Shown here: one piece after another, positions 45,639 through 54,563 of the stretch
How positions within the stretch are numbered: the stretch's first letter is position 1
How the letters are laid out: the number at the start of each line of letters is the position of its first letter
Source: Flectonema sp. DT1601
Lineage: Eukaryota; Euglenozoa; Diplonemea; Diplonemida; Diplonemidae
NCBI GenBank assembly: GCA_964019425.1
Contig: OZ025809.1
Location: forward strand, 372,001 to 436,000
Length of the DNA: 64,000 nucleotides
Reading direction: 5' to 3'
Notes under the pieces: model-generated
What the model saw: only the letters and a program-made list of their open reading frames with translations
What the model was told of the DNA's origin: nothing
Database searches by the model: none
Made by a program: the position numbers and the translations under genes

Positions 45639-46673
45639 TTATGATCTGGAGAACTCTAACTCCGGACACAGACGGTACGCTGCTTTGTAATTTCTGACGG
45701 CTAAGTCAAGTCTTCCAGATTCCTCAAAATACTCCGCCTCGTTTAAGAGATCCATTGCTTTGCTTCTATCAGAACCTGGTGGATATAAATGACTAGTTCT
45801 GCTATAGATGATATCCGCACGGAGTAGCCACTTAGTACCAGACTTTAGAGTAGTACCTTCATGGAGCATTTTAGCATCGAAAACAACAGCAATTCCGGTT
45901 TCGATCGGAACAGATGCAACAATGTCTTCTGGTGATGCTTGTTTAGCTCCTTTGTCTGTTTCAAAGTATCTTTCTCCTATGTTGTCATCTCGGTGGTCTA
46001 GAAAGTTTGTTTTACCTTCTTCATAACCATCATTTAAGTATATTAATATGGTTTTGATACTTCTGTTATCATTGTCTATTACGAATTCACCGTCGAAATG
46101 TGGAGAAATGTGACCACCAGATGTGTACTTGACGACTCTGTAGACTCCGGAGAGGCTGGTGGGTTTCCAAGTTCCCTCCATACCTCTACTCAAAAACAAG
46201 TCTGAATTTTCTGGTGTTATGTTAATATCGTCTAAGTACTTTGATACACGATTCCATAATATGGTGTCAAGTTGTGTTGATCGAAAGGCGATTCTGTTGC
46301 AGATTCTGTTCTTTCCACCACAGAGTTCAACTGTTGACAATCCTCCAGCATGATTCTCAGCTGCCTGACATATAGATAAACACTCCGATGAAGTCAATAA
46401 GTTTTTAGTTAATATTGATCTTCCTTTGAACATTCGATCATCATGCGCATCTTCTCGAAACTGAATTGGAATGGCAGTACTTGGATCTTCATGAGTGCTG
46501 GCTAATAGTCCTTGAATTTCATTTATTTCCGTAGCCTGATCAGCATCCAGAAGGTCTCTGTCACTGTGACGGAGAATAGAATCAGCAGTTTCGTCACTCG
46601 AAACAATCTTTAATCTATTGTCGGCAATTCCTTCTAAAGTTATCCCAGCTAAGGGGTCATCCTCGATATTCAT
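45639..46673 (-). CDS. 2-oxoglutarate/Fe(II) oxygenase, prolyl 4-hydroxylase-like
   Basis: I choose the ATG at 46673 (MNIEDDPLAGITLEG). A good splice acceptor (TTCTCAG, near 46689) lies 15 bases upstream, whereas the longer frame to 46754 would read through it. This gives 344 residues. The jelly-roll oxygenase signature is present: GGHISPHFDGEF supplies the HxD iron ligands (about 190 and 192), AKMLHEGTTL the second His (about 270), and KWLLRADIIYSR the Arg that binds 2-oxoglutarate (about 285). This is the P4Hc type that hydroxylates protein residues. The C-terminal 45 residues (MDLLNEAEYFEES and on) look like a TPR-type helix pair. There is no signal peptide, so it is probably cytosolic. 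Substrate unknown. Confidence 0.85.
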   Translation of the reverse strand: MNIEDDPLAGITLEGIADNRLKIVSSDETADSILRHSDRDLLDADQATEINEIQGLLASTHEDPSTAIPIQFREDAHDDRMFKGRSILTKNLLTSSECLSICQAAENHAGGLSTVELCGGKNRICNRIAFRSTQLDTILWNRVSKYLDDINITPENSDLFLSRGMEGTWKPTSLSGVYRVVKYTSGGHISPHFDGEFVIDNDNRSIKTILIYLNDGYEEGKTNFLDHRDDNIGERYFETDKGAKQASPEDIVASVPIETGIAVVFDAKMLHEGTTLKSGTKWLLRADIIYSRTSHLYPPGSDRSKAMDLLNEAEYFEESGRLDLAVRNYKAAYRLCPELEFSRS

Positions 46674-46819
46674 ACTCTTGTGATGCCTGAGAAGGAATAT
46701 TTCATAATAATAAAAAAACACACCAAAAGAAAATACACATAAGTCGACAGACACAGCTCAAAGTGTTATTTGTCACCGGTTTTTTTTTTTGGTAAACTCA
46801 ATTATAGTGAACTCTCCCC

Positions 46820-46883
46820 TTTTTTTTTTTTTTTTTTTTCTTGTAAATTTTATACAAAGACACAAAAAAAAAAAAAAAAAAAA
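46820..46883. repeat. T20...A20 inverted homopolymer pair
   Basis: A T run (46820-46839) and an A run (46864-46883) flank CTTGTA...TACAAAG, which is itself self-complementary. Together they can form one long stem. Other pairs of this type are at 48407-48495 and 54357-54429. Confidence 0.6.
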
Positions 46884-46955
46884 GATTATCAAAAAAAGAT
46901 TATCAGGGTTTTATTTTTTCTTCTAAACTCTTTTTTTATTATTTAGGACATATCA

Positions 46956-47405
46956 CTACTCTGAGAGACGATCTTTTAAGTAGTCGGCAATCTGGTCAGC
47001 TTTCCACGATGACACAGCAACTTTTTCAGTTTTTTTTTTTCCGTTGCTATCTTTTCTCTTCATAATAAGAGTTGGTCTACTGAACGATTCGTATGTTACT
47101 TTTAGTTTCTTAAATTTCCCTGCATGGTCTGCTATAAATGACGACAGCTCTGGTTGCCACATTTTATGTTTTGCGTCTAATTGAAAGACAGCCGTGTCGA
47201 ATTTTTGCATAATTTCTGAATCACCGACACAGCACTTCTTACAAAGTGTTATTAGCTTAGCGAGTTCTGGTTTTTCTTTTTCGATAATGTCGCAGACCTT
47301 ACACTCAACTTCTTCGAAGTAATCTTCACACTTTTCTATTGGTTTGGTGTCTTCAGCAATACAGCTGACTGCCAACATCAAAATTACGATAAATTTAAAA
47401 ATCAT
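46956..47405 (-). CDS. Sep15 (selenoprotein F)-like ER protein without the redox motif
   Basis: A 149-residue protein with signal peptide MIFKFIVILMLAVSCIAE. Next comes a Cys-rich segment (CEDYFEEVECKVCDI, LCKKCC) that matches the glucosyltransferase-binding part of the 15-kDa selenoprotein. The C-terminal thioredoxin-like part (FIADHAGKFKKLKVTYE, RPTLIMKRKD, KADQIADYLKDRLSE) matches the Sep15/SelM fold. Where the family has its CGU or CGC redox motif, this protein reads AVFQLDAKHK. It has neither Cys nor an in-frame TGA there, so oxidoreductase activity is unlikely. It may keep only a chaperone-partner role in glycoprotein folding. The ATG follows directly on a long A run (minus strand). Family call fairly firm. 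Confidence 0.78.
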   Translation of the reverse strand: MIFKFIVILMLAVSCIAEDTKPIEKCEDYFEEVECKVCDIIEKEKPELAKLITLCKKCCVGDSEIMQKFDTAVFQLDAKHKMWQPELSSFIADHAGKFKKLKVTYESFSRPTLIMKRKDSNGKKKTEKVAVSSWKADQIADYLKDRLSE

Positions 47406-47992
47406 TTTTTTTTTTTTTTTTTTTTCCCTTCTTAACTTTTACAAAGTAAGACAACCACGGAATACAAACTGTCAGAATAAAAATAAAATTTTAAATTAGA
47501 AAAACGATTTGATTCACTCGACAGATTGCTTCATTGCACAGAGGAACAAACAAATGGAACAGCAGCTGCTAGTTAGCTCTTCCGATCACTGTTTTGCATT
47601 CATTAGCTTCACTGTTCAGAATTCACACACAGGCTGAGTTGGGCAGGTACGAAATCCGGTTTCCTTTTTCTTTTTTTCCCCCGTTTCCCAGAATGGCTTC
47701 AGGGCGGTTATTTTATTCTCTCATTTTTTTTTTTTTTTTTTTTTCCTCTTTTATTTAATTCACATCGCGATATTCATTCTTTGGAGAAAAGAAAGAAGAA
47801 GAAAAATTAGGTGTGGTTGTCACAAAGAAATCATCGCAGATAAACGGGGTGAAAAAAATATGACATAGACTGCTGTACAAAAACCGAAGAGGCATATTCT
47901 CTCTCCGTTTTTCTTTTTTTTTTTTTTTTGGTCTCTCAGTTGGTCAAGTAAGGAAAACAAAACTCTCTCCTCCACTAAAGGAGAAGGGGTTA

Positions 47993-48064
47993 ATTTGATA
48001 TTGCATTCTTAAGCTCAAAAGGAACAACAATTTCTCCGACAATCTTGACTGTCAGCGGCAGCGT
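47993..48064. repeat. 72-nt dispersed repeat, copy 2
   Basis: The same sequence and orientation as 39584-39655, with one difference seen (TATT for TACT near the start). Flanks are unrelated. Confidence 0.75.
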
Positions 48065-48117
48065 AGTAAATGACTGCAAATAAATAAATAATACCACCGG
48101 AGGAAAAAGCGGGAATG

Positions 48118-48149
<32 letters not shown>

Positions 48150-48406
48150 CGAGAAATAATTACAAGGCGAGGTCAACAAACCAATTGAGTAGCAGCACCC
48201 CTTATACTAATTTTTTTCTCCTCTTTAAAAGCACAATTAGTAAGAAAATGTGGAAAAGAAAAAAAAAATAATAATAATAACTAAACCACACAAGAAAGAG
48301 CCACGTGTACACAGCAGAAGCAGCTCCCAAGAAATAACAAACAATGGGAAAGTAAATAAAATAGGGGAAACAAAGGTAGAAAATTGACTACATAAGAAAT
48401 CCGTTG

Positions 48407-48495
48407 TTTTTTTTTTTTTTTTTTTTTTCCATCATTTTTCCCGTCAAGTTCAAACAACAGGGAAAAAAAATTACAACAAAAAAAAAAAAAAAAAA
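48407..48495. repeat. T22...A18 inverted homopolymer pair
   Basis: T run 48407-48428 and A run 48478-48495 enclose TTTTTCCC and GGGAAAAA, which also pair. A long hairpin is possible on either strand. Confidence 0.55.
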
Positions 48496-48605
48496 GAGCA
48501 GATTATCACCAATAATAATTATTCTTTGTTTTTTTTTTTTAATATTCGTATATAAAGTTCTTTTGAAAAAACGCAAAAAAAAAAAAAAAAAAAAAAAGAG
48601 GGGCG

Positions 48606-48627
48606 ATTTGATACTGCATTCCTAAGC
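48606..48627. repeat. 72-nt dispersed repeat, copy 3 (first 22 nt only)
   Basis: ATTTGATACTGCATTC followed by CTAAGC, matching the beginning of the other two copies with one change. The remainder is absent. Confidence 0.55.
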
Positions 48628-48914
48628 AGGGGGCGAGAAACAAAAGAAAAAAAATTGAAGAAATCCCCCCCCCATTCCAATACAAAGAAATAAATATGAT
48701 ATACCAACCGTGAACAAACGGTGCTGCAGTGCGATAATGGGACTGGTACACAGATAGAACTCAGCAGTACGTCAGAATACGGTAAGGACTCTTAAAGAGA
48801 AAGAAAAAAGGAGAAGCTGGCGTGCATAATCAGTAATTTCTAACCTTTAGTCCAAAGGTCACCCGGTTCTCGCACTACAAGATCGTGAGAGGATACGACA
48901 ACAAGAATCACATC

Positions 48915-50927
48915 CTAAGACTTGATGTCTCCGAAGGTAATAATCTCAGGAGTGAATGGGTGTTCTGGTTCAGTCAAAGGCTTATGGATAGCGAACTTAC
49001 ATGCGCGACAATCAGCGAGACCTTTCTCTTTACCAGGACCGTAGATGCTGACCTTTGCGTTGTGAAGAACGCGGAATTCTTCAACAGCCTTAGCCACACC
49101 TCTCCAAGAGTAGTCATCACCGTAAAGGATACCACCTGGTCGAACTATTGGCCACCAATCTCGGAGGTCAACAACAACATCTTCGTATTCGTGAGAGCCG
49201 TCAACGTGAACGATGTCAGCTGAGAGTTTTAAGTTGCTGAAGATCTGAGCAGCAACGTGACCCCCTACAGGGAACGGAAGTACAAAAGGTTCAACATGTT
49301 CTCTAATAACATTCGATCTGTAACGTTCGTAGATCATTGGGATACTCTGATCACGTAGAAGGAGACCATTCCATCCTTCTCCTCCATTTCTCCAATGTTC
49401 AACACTTCCACACCAAGGGTCAACAGATATTAAGATTCCTCCTTTTCCTTGTTGTTTTAAAAGTTTAGCCATAGTGATACTGGACTGACCCATCCAAACA
49501 CCAACATCAATAGCCGTGTTGATCTTGACTTCATTGAAGATGTCTCGAAAGTTTTCTAGTCCTCCGTGCCAACCAGAAGTTGCTCCCTCAGAGTACTTTT
49601 GATTTGGTTTTTCTGCGAAAGGATCTTCATTGCCGTGCCATGTTGTTGAGATTTCACAACGTTGACCTCCCTTTCCAACTGGACATAAGCAACGATCACC
49701 GTCACATGAACCTCCGTTACATTCTAATGGTGAGCATTGCCAATTGGCTACCCAAGTTGGTGATTTTCGAAGACGAAGCTGAGCCGGATTTTCTAAACAA
49801 AGCTTCTCATGAGATAGCTTCTTTATCTGCCAATCGTTTCCAATAAATCGAACTTCACAAGGAATTACCTTAGCTAGACTTTTTATAATAGACCTCACGA
49901 ATGATAAAGAACTTCCCTGAACGATCCCACCAACTCGGAGAAGAGGCCACCAATTTCTGATCGCATCGAATGTTTCATCCGGTGAGAAGTCTTGAGAAAC
50001 CCTCATCAAATCAAAGAATTTTGTACCAGGACGGAGTTTAAAAAACCTCGATGCGGTTGCCTCCGGAACTGCAAAGGGAGAAACATATTTTGAAACTCCC
50101 GATTTCTTTACCGTTTCAAAAAACTTTTCAAATATATGAGGATGTCCTCCTCTTAATGTCAAGCTTTTGTATGACCATTCAGAGACTGATCCAGTCCACG
50201 TGTCTACGGATAATATAAAACCACCTTTACCATTCTTGTGAAGGTTTTTAGCGAGACTCGCAGATGACAATCCAATGCCAGCACCGATGTCAGCAATCAT
50301 AGTTGCTCCCTTTGGAACTGTAGTCATTGCCATGTACTGAACAGATCCTAGTAAAGTATCATCAATTGGGAAGTCAAAGACTTCAGTCACAGGTTTAAAT
50401 AGATATTCTGACCAATTAAAGTCGCAATGCTTGCCACCTGTTCCTTTGGGACAAACGCAAATGTTTGATTCACAGGTACCATATTTGCATGAGGGAGAGT
50501 TCTCTTTACAAGGGATGTCACGGACATCTGTGTTTGGGTCGAGAGACTCCCACGGAGAGTCAGTCTGTTGAACATTCGAATCATCAGATCTGAGAGGAGA
50601 TAATTTAGTACAATAACGTGAAGGGATGTCATCATAGTTGTCTTTCTTAGAATCCGCTACTTTTACTGCAGCGTTTGTCGGGGCTGGAGCTATTGCGATA
50701 TCCGGTCTACCTCCTCCTCCTACTTTAGAATCCACATTCTTCAATCCACTTAATAGCTTAGTCATTCCTTTAGCGTAGTCGGTATTCTCACGTTGTAATT
50801 CAAGCAGCCTCTTCTCCATTTCAGATATCTGCGCCGAAACTTCATTCTGCGAGTATTGAACTGCCATAATAACAAAGGCGACTGCCACCACCACAACGAA
50901 AATCGTTCGATCAGATTCGCGCCCCAT
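48915..50927 (-). CDS. type II membrane protein with tandem class I methyltransferase-type domains and EGF-like motifs, copy 1
   Basis: A 670-residue protein. A short basic start precedes a membrane span (residues 9-24, IFVVVVAVAFVIMAVQ). A coiled-coil stretch follows (about 28-65). EGF-like motif 1 (CKYGTCESNICVCPKGTGG) lies near 145-170, methyltransferase-like domain 1 near 175-380, EGF-like motif 2 (CNGGSCDGDRCLCPVG) near 398-430, and domain 2 near 435-640. Domain 2 has the SAM-binding start TAIDVGVWMGQSSITMAKLL and the later IVHVDGSHEYEDVVVDL and GGILYGDDY, typical of the Methyltransf_24/CmcI-like family. Domain 1 keeps the SAM loop (MIADIGAGIGLSSASLA) but lacks the later acidic motif. 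Probably lumenal or extracellular. A sugar or small-molecule target is a guess. Confidence 0.8.
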   Translation of the reverse strand: MGRESDRTIFVVVVAVAFVIMAVQYSQNEVSAQISEMEKRLLELQRENTDYAKGMTKLLSGLKNVDSKVGGGGRPDIAIAPAPTNAAVKVADSKKDNYDDIPSRYCTKLSPLRSDDSNVQQTDSPWESLDPNTDVRDIPCKENSPSCKYGTCESNICVCPKGTGGKHCDFNWSEYLFKPVTEVFDFPIDDTLLGSVQYMAMTTVPKGATMIADIGAGIGLSSASLAKNLHKNGKGGFILSVDTWTGSVSEWSYKSLTLRGGHPHIFEKFFETVKKSGVSKYVSPFAVPEATASRFFKLRPGTKFFDLMRVSQDFSPDETFDAIRNWWPLLRVGGIVQGSSLSFVRSIIKSLAKVIPCEVRFIGNDWQIKKLSHEKLCLENPAQLRLRKSPTWVANWQCSPLECNGGSCDGDRCLCPVGKGGQRCEISTTWHGNEDPFAEKPNQKYSEGATSGWHGGLENFRDIFNEVKINTAIDVGVWMGQSSITMAKLLKQQGKGGILISVDPWCGSVEHWRNGGEGWNGLLLRDQSIPMIYERYRSNVIREHVEPFVLPFPVGGHVAAQIFSNLKLSADIVHVDGSHEYEDVVVDLRDWWPIVRPGGILYGDDYSWRGVAKAVEEFRVLHNAKVSIYGPGKEKGLADCRACKFAIHKPLTEPEHPFTPEIITFGDIKS

Positions 50928-52142
50928 TTTTTTTTTGTTCGTATCTTTCTATTAAGAGAGATTGGTTGTAAATAAAAAAAGTCAGTTGTGATGTTAATAC
51001 GTTTTCACTCAAATACGGCCAATTCATGACCGTTTTTTTTTTTTTTTTTTTTTTTTTTTTTCCTTGCCAGTTCTTGTTGTTCTATCTTCAAAGGGTTGGC
51101 TTTTCTAAGTTCCTTTTTTTATTACATCAGCTCTTCAGAACATCAGCTCAATTTCAACATTTTAAAACGATGAAAAAATCAGTTTTTTTTTTTTTTTTTG
51201 AAGAACACGTAATATTTTTACTTCCTTTTCTTCTTTCTTTTTTTTTTCTCAGGTTGTGAAAACTTGGGAGCCGGGGAAAAGATTTATTCAGAACGAGCCT
51301 CGTGGCTGACATCCCCATCGGGGGAAATTTCTTACGAAACGCACAGTGCTCTTGTTTGTTTTCCTCATAATCAAGTTTTATTACTTTCATTTTCAAGTTG
51401 AATACTTCACATTGCAAACACGACACAGCTGCCTGACACAGAAGGCTTCTGAACCCAAGACGCAGATCTCACAACCGCGTGTATATTTTTCCAAAAAAAA
51501 AAAAAAAAAAACCCTCCTACCGAAACAAACAAATGCTATTTATCCATACTAGGTCAGCTGCTAAATCAGTTTTGAGCTCCTAATTTGAGGAACCAAAAAA
51601 AACCATTTCAGATAAAAGCCTTATACTTTGTTTGATCGCAGACAGTATTGACGGGCACAGGGAAAAATAGATAACATTTTGACATAATAAAATAAACGGT
51701 TTTTATTCCGAATAGTTTCTTCTCTGACTTCATCGAAGTGCAAAAAAAAAAAAAAAAAAAGAAATGTGAACCAGAACCTGATGTCATGTGATGAGTGAGA
51801 TTTCCCTTTTGAGAGAAAGTTTTTAATTTCTAGCTAACTGCTCGGCAGGTCACAATGGAATGCTCCCCGTGAACCGTTCTAACCATATACGACAACCCCA
51901 AGAAGAAAAAAAAAAGAGGAAAAAAAAACATAAAACAAAATAATAAAAGGGCGTCCATAATAAAATAAAACATGTAAACACAAAGATTTAAAAAAGGAAA
52001 AATTTTTTTTCTATTTTTTTTTTGTTTTGGCTATTCAAGCAGCAATACAAAGGAATTCGGGAAAGAAAAGAGCATTACAGATTGACATCAGTAGTATGAC
52101 TGTTCTAGATATGAATGTGTGACTATTCAGAAACTAACTTCC
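50928..52142. other. spacer between the two methyltransferase-like genes
   Basis: About 1.2 kb. It has a T run near 51031-51060, shorter runs, and copy 2 of the SINE-like repeat (51601-51760). No gene is supported. Confidence 0.5.
51601..51760 (+). repeat. short dispersed repeat with A tail, copy 2 (SINE-like)
   Basis: Matches 38870-39031 over its whole length, most strongly at GATAACATTTTGACATAATA and at TCTTCT.TGACTTCATCGAA, and ends in an A run of about 19. The long terminal pairing is kept only in part, so this copy looks older or less constrained. Confidence 0.6.
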
Positions 52143-54236
52143 CTACGAATTGATATCTCCGAAAGTAATTTTTTCAGGTTCGAATGCTGCTGCTGGGTCT
52201 CCTGTCAGCGGCTTATGGATAGCGAACTTGCAAGCAACGCAACCCTTGAGACCTTTCTCTTTACCAGGACCGTAGATGGTGACTTTCGCGTTGTGAAGAA
52301 CGCGGAATTCTTCAACAGCCTTAGCAACACCATTCCAGGCGTAGTCATCACCGTAAAGGATACCACCTGGTCGAACTATTGGCCACCAATCTCGGAGGTC
52401 AATAACAACATCTTCGTATTCGTGAGAACCGTCGAGATGAACGATGTCAGCTGAGAGTTTTATGTTTGTAAAGATTTGAGAAGCAACGTGACCTCCCACA
52501 GGGAACGGAAGTACAAAAGGTTCAACCTGTTCTCTAATAACATTCGATCTGTAACGTTCGTAGATCATTGGGACACTTCTATCACGAAGAAGCATTCCAT
52601 TCCAACCAGCTCCTCCATTTCTCCAATGTTCAACACTTCCACACCAAGGGTCAACAGATATTAAGATTCCTCCTTTTCCTTGTTGTTTTAAAAGTTTAGC
52701 CATAGTGATACTGGACTGACCCATCCAAACACCAACATCAATAGCCGTGTTGATCTTGACTTCATTGAAGATGTCTCGAAAGTTTTCAACTCCTCCGTGC
52801 CAACCAGAAGTACCGCCCTCAGCGTATTTTTGATCAGGTTTGTCTGCGAAAGGATCTTCATTGCCGTGCCATTTTGTTGAGATTTCACAACGTTGACCTC
52901 CCATTCCGATTGGACATGAGCAACGATCACCGTCACATGAACCTCCGTTACATTCTGATTTATCACATTTCCAATTAGATATCCAAGTAGGAGTGTCTTG
53001 AATACGTATTTGAGCGGGGTTTTGTATACAAACAACATCTTGTGAAAGTTTCTTAAGCTGCCAGTCTCCAGTACCGATTAGTCGAAGTTCACACGGAACA
53101 ACCTTAGCAATGCCAATGATTGCGTTACGTACAAAAGGTAATGATGTCCCTTGAACAATTCCTCCAACTCGTAGAAGTGGCCACCAGTTACGAATAGCAT
53201 CAAACGTTTCATCTGGAGAAAAGTTTTGAGAAATTCTGACCAAATCAAAATATCTGGTTTGAGGACGAAGCTTTAAAAACCTCGCTGCAGAAGCTTCCGT
53301 AATAGCAAACGGAGAAACGTATCTTGAAGCTCCTGATTTCTTGACGTTTTCAAAGAACTTATCAAACAAGTGAGGATGACCACCTTTTAATCTTAAAGTC
53401 CTCTGAGACCACTCCGTCACACTACCAGTCCAGGAATCAACAGCTAAAATAAAACCTCCCTTTCCATTTTTATGTAATTCCTTAGCAAGGGACGCTGTAG
53501 AGAGTCCGAGTCCTGCACCGACGTCAGCGATCATGGTTGCTCCCTTTGGAATTTTGGTCATTGCAAAAGGGGAAACGGTGTCCATCGCTGCTTCATTGAC
53601 TGGGAAATTGAATACTTCCGTGACAGGACTGAATAAATATTCCGACCATCGGAAATCACAATACTTACCACCGGAACCAACTCCGCAGACGCAAGAACCA
53701 AATTCACAAGTACCGTGAAGGCAAGCTGCAGTGCCGGGGCTGCATGTTGCGTCAGGAACGTCGGTATTCGCATCTAAAGTACCCCACGGCTCGTCAACGT
53801 GAAAAACATTCTTAACACCATCATTAACTGGAGACAGAGTAGTGCAATAACGAGAAGTGACTTCCATGTCACGAGACGCCAGGATCCCACCAGAAACCTT
53901 ACGAGGAGCCTTAGTTAGTACTCCTGGAACGGCTGCTGCTGTTGGAACAGCAGCAGGTGGTAGTGTAGCAGCTGGCAGTGCAGCGGCTGGTTGTTTTGCT
54001 GCAGTTGAAGATCCTCCTTTCAACTGATTTAACACGTCGTCTACTTGCAATTTAAGTTCTTTCGCATCCTGTTTTTGGAATGTCAACACTTCTCTTTGTA
54101 ATTGAATGGTTCTTTTTTCTAACATCGCAATCTGATGGATTACTTCACTCTGAGAGTGTTGAATTGTTAACACAAACAACACCATCAACGCCACGATAAA
54201 AATCAAAAGCCGATTATTAGGTCGCTGGACCAACAT
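52143..54236 (-). CDS. type II membrane protein with tandem class I methyltransferase-type domains and EGF-like motifs, copy 2
   Basis: A 697-residue paralogue of 48915-50927 with the same order: membrane span (LLIFIVALMVLFVLTIQ), coiled coil, an Ala/Pro-rich linker longer than in copy 1, EGF-like motif (CLHGTCEFGSCVCGVGSGG), domain 1 (MIADVGAGLGLSTASLA), second EGF-like motif (CNGGSCDGDRCSCPIG) and domain 2 (TAIDVGVWMGQSSITMAKLL, HLDGSHEYEDVVIDL, GGILYGDDY). Domain 2 is nearly the same as in copy 1, with over 100 bases unchanged in a row (near 52672-52790 against 49440-49555), while the N-terminal halves differ much more. This is what gene conversion would leave. As in copy 1, domain 1 lacks the HxDGSH and GDDY motifs. 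The lumenal or surface location is inferred from the N-terminal anchor. Confidence 0.8.
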   Translation of the reverse strand: MLVQRPNNRLLIFIVALMVLFVLTIQHSQSEVIHQIAMLEKRTIQLQREVLTFQKQDAKELKLQVDDVLNQLKGGSSTAAKQPAAALPAATLPPAAVPTAAAVPGVLTKAPRKVSGGILASRDMEVTSRYCTTLSPVNDGVKNVFHVDEPWGTLDANTDVPDATCSPGTAACLHGTCEFGSCVCGVGSGGKYCDFRWSEYLFSPVTEVFNFPVNEAAMDTVSPFAMTKIPKGATMIADVGAGLGLSTASLAKELHKNGKGGFILAVDSWTGSVTEWSQRTLRLKGGHPHLFDKFFENVKKSGASRYVSPFAITEASAARFLKLRPQTRYFDLVRISQNFSPDETFDAIRNWWPLLRVGGIVQGTSLPFVRNAIIGIAKVVPCELRLIGTGDWQLKKLSQDVVCIQNPAQIRIQDTPTWISNWKCDKSECNGGSCDGDRCSCPIGMGGQRCEISTKWHGNEDPFADKPDQKYAEGGTSGWHGGVENFRDIFNEVKINTAIDVGVWMGQSSITMAKLLKQQGKGGILISVDPWCGSVEHWRNGGAGWNGMLLRDRSVPMIYERYRSNVIREQVEPFVLPFPVGGHVASQIFTNIKLSADIVHLDGSHEYEDVVIDLRDWWPIVRPGGILYGDDYAWNGVAKAVEEFRVLHNAKVTIYGPGKEKGLKGCVACKFAIHKPLTGDPAAAFEPEKITFGDINS

Positions 54237-54563
54237 CTTGGTGGTGTTATTCTACAAGTCCTTTTTTAATAAGAAGATACAATAAAACATTATTCTTACA
54301 AAACAGTCAAAGAGAACTACACTCAAATGAGTGATAAACAGACTGTTGAAAGAGTCTTTTTTTTTTTTTTTTTTTTTTTTTTTTCAGGTTTTTAAAAAAA
54401 CCAAAAAAAAAAAAAAAAAAAAAAAAAAAGCAGAAGGGTAATAATGTAAAAAAAGAAGAAGAAAAAAAAAAAAGAAAATAAATAAATAAATAAAAGATAT
54501 AAGTCTATCGAAACTAAACTGAATTACTTAATAAGAAAATGAGGCTTTAAAACCTGAGAAGAA
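54237..54563. other. spacer upstream of the second methyltransferase-like gene
   Basis: About 330 bases dominated by the inverted T/A tract at 54357-54429 and further A-rich sequence up to 54500. No gene. Confidence 0.5.
54357..54429. repeat. T28...A27 inverted homopolymer hairpin
   Basis: T run 54357-54384, then CA, then the self-complementary GGTTTTTAAAAAAACC (54387-54402), then A run 54403-54429. The whole 73 bases can form one hairpin of over 30 A-T pairs with a short centre. It is the strongest example of the paired T/A tracts in this window. Confidence 0.75.

Larger units (their letters stand above)
47406..48914. other. spacer with homopolymers and 72-nt repeat copies
   Basis: About 1.5 kb between a methyltransferase-like gene and the Sep15-like gene. 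It has several T runs and A runs (near 47406-47425, 47727-47744, 48119-48146, 48407-48428, 48574-48597) and two copies of the 72-nt repeat, one partial. No gene is supported; frames here are poly-Phe or poly-Lys. Confidence 0.5.
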
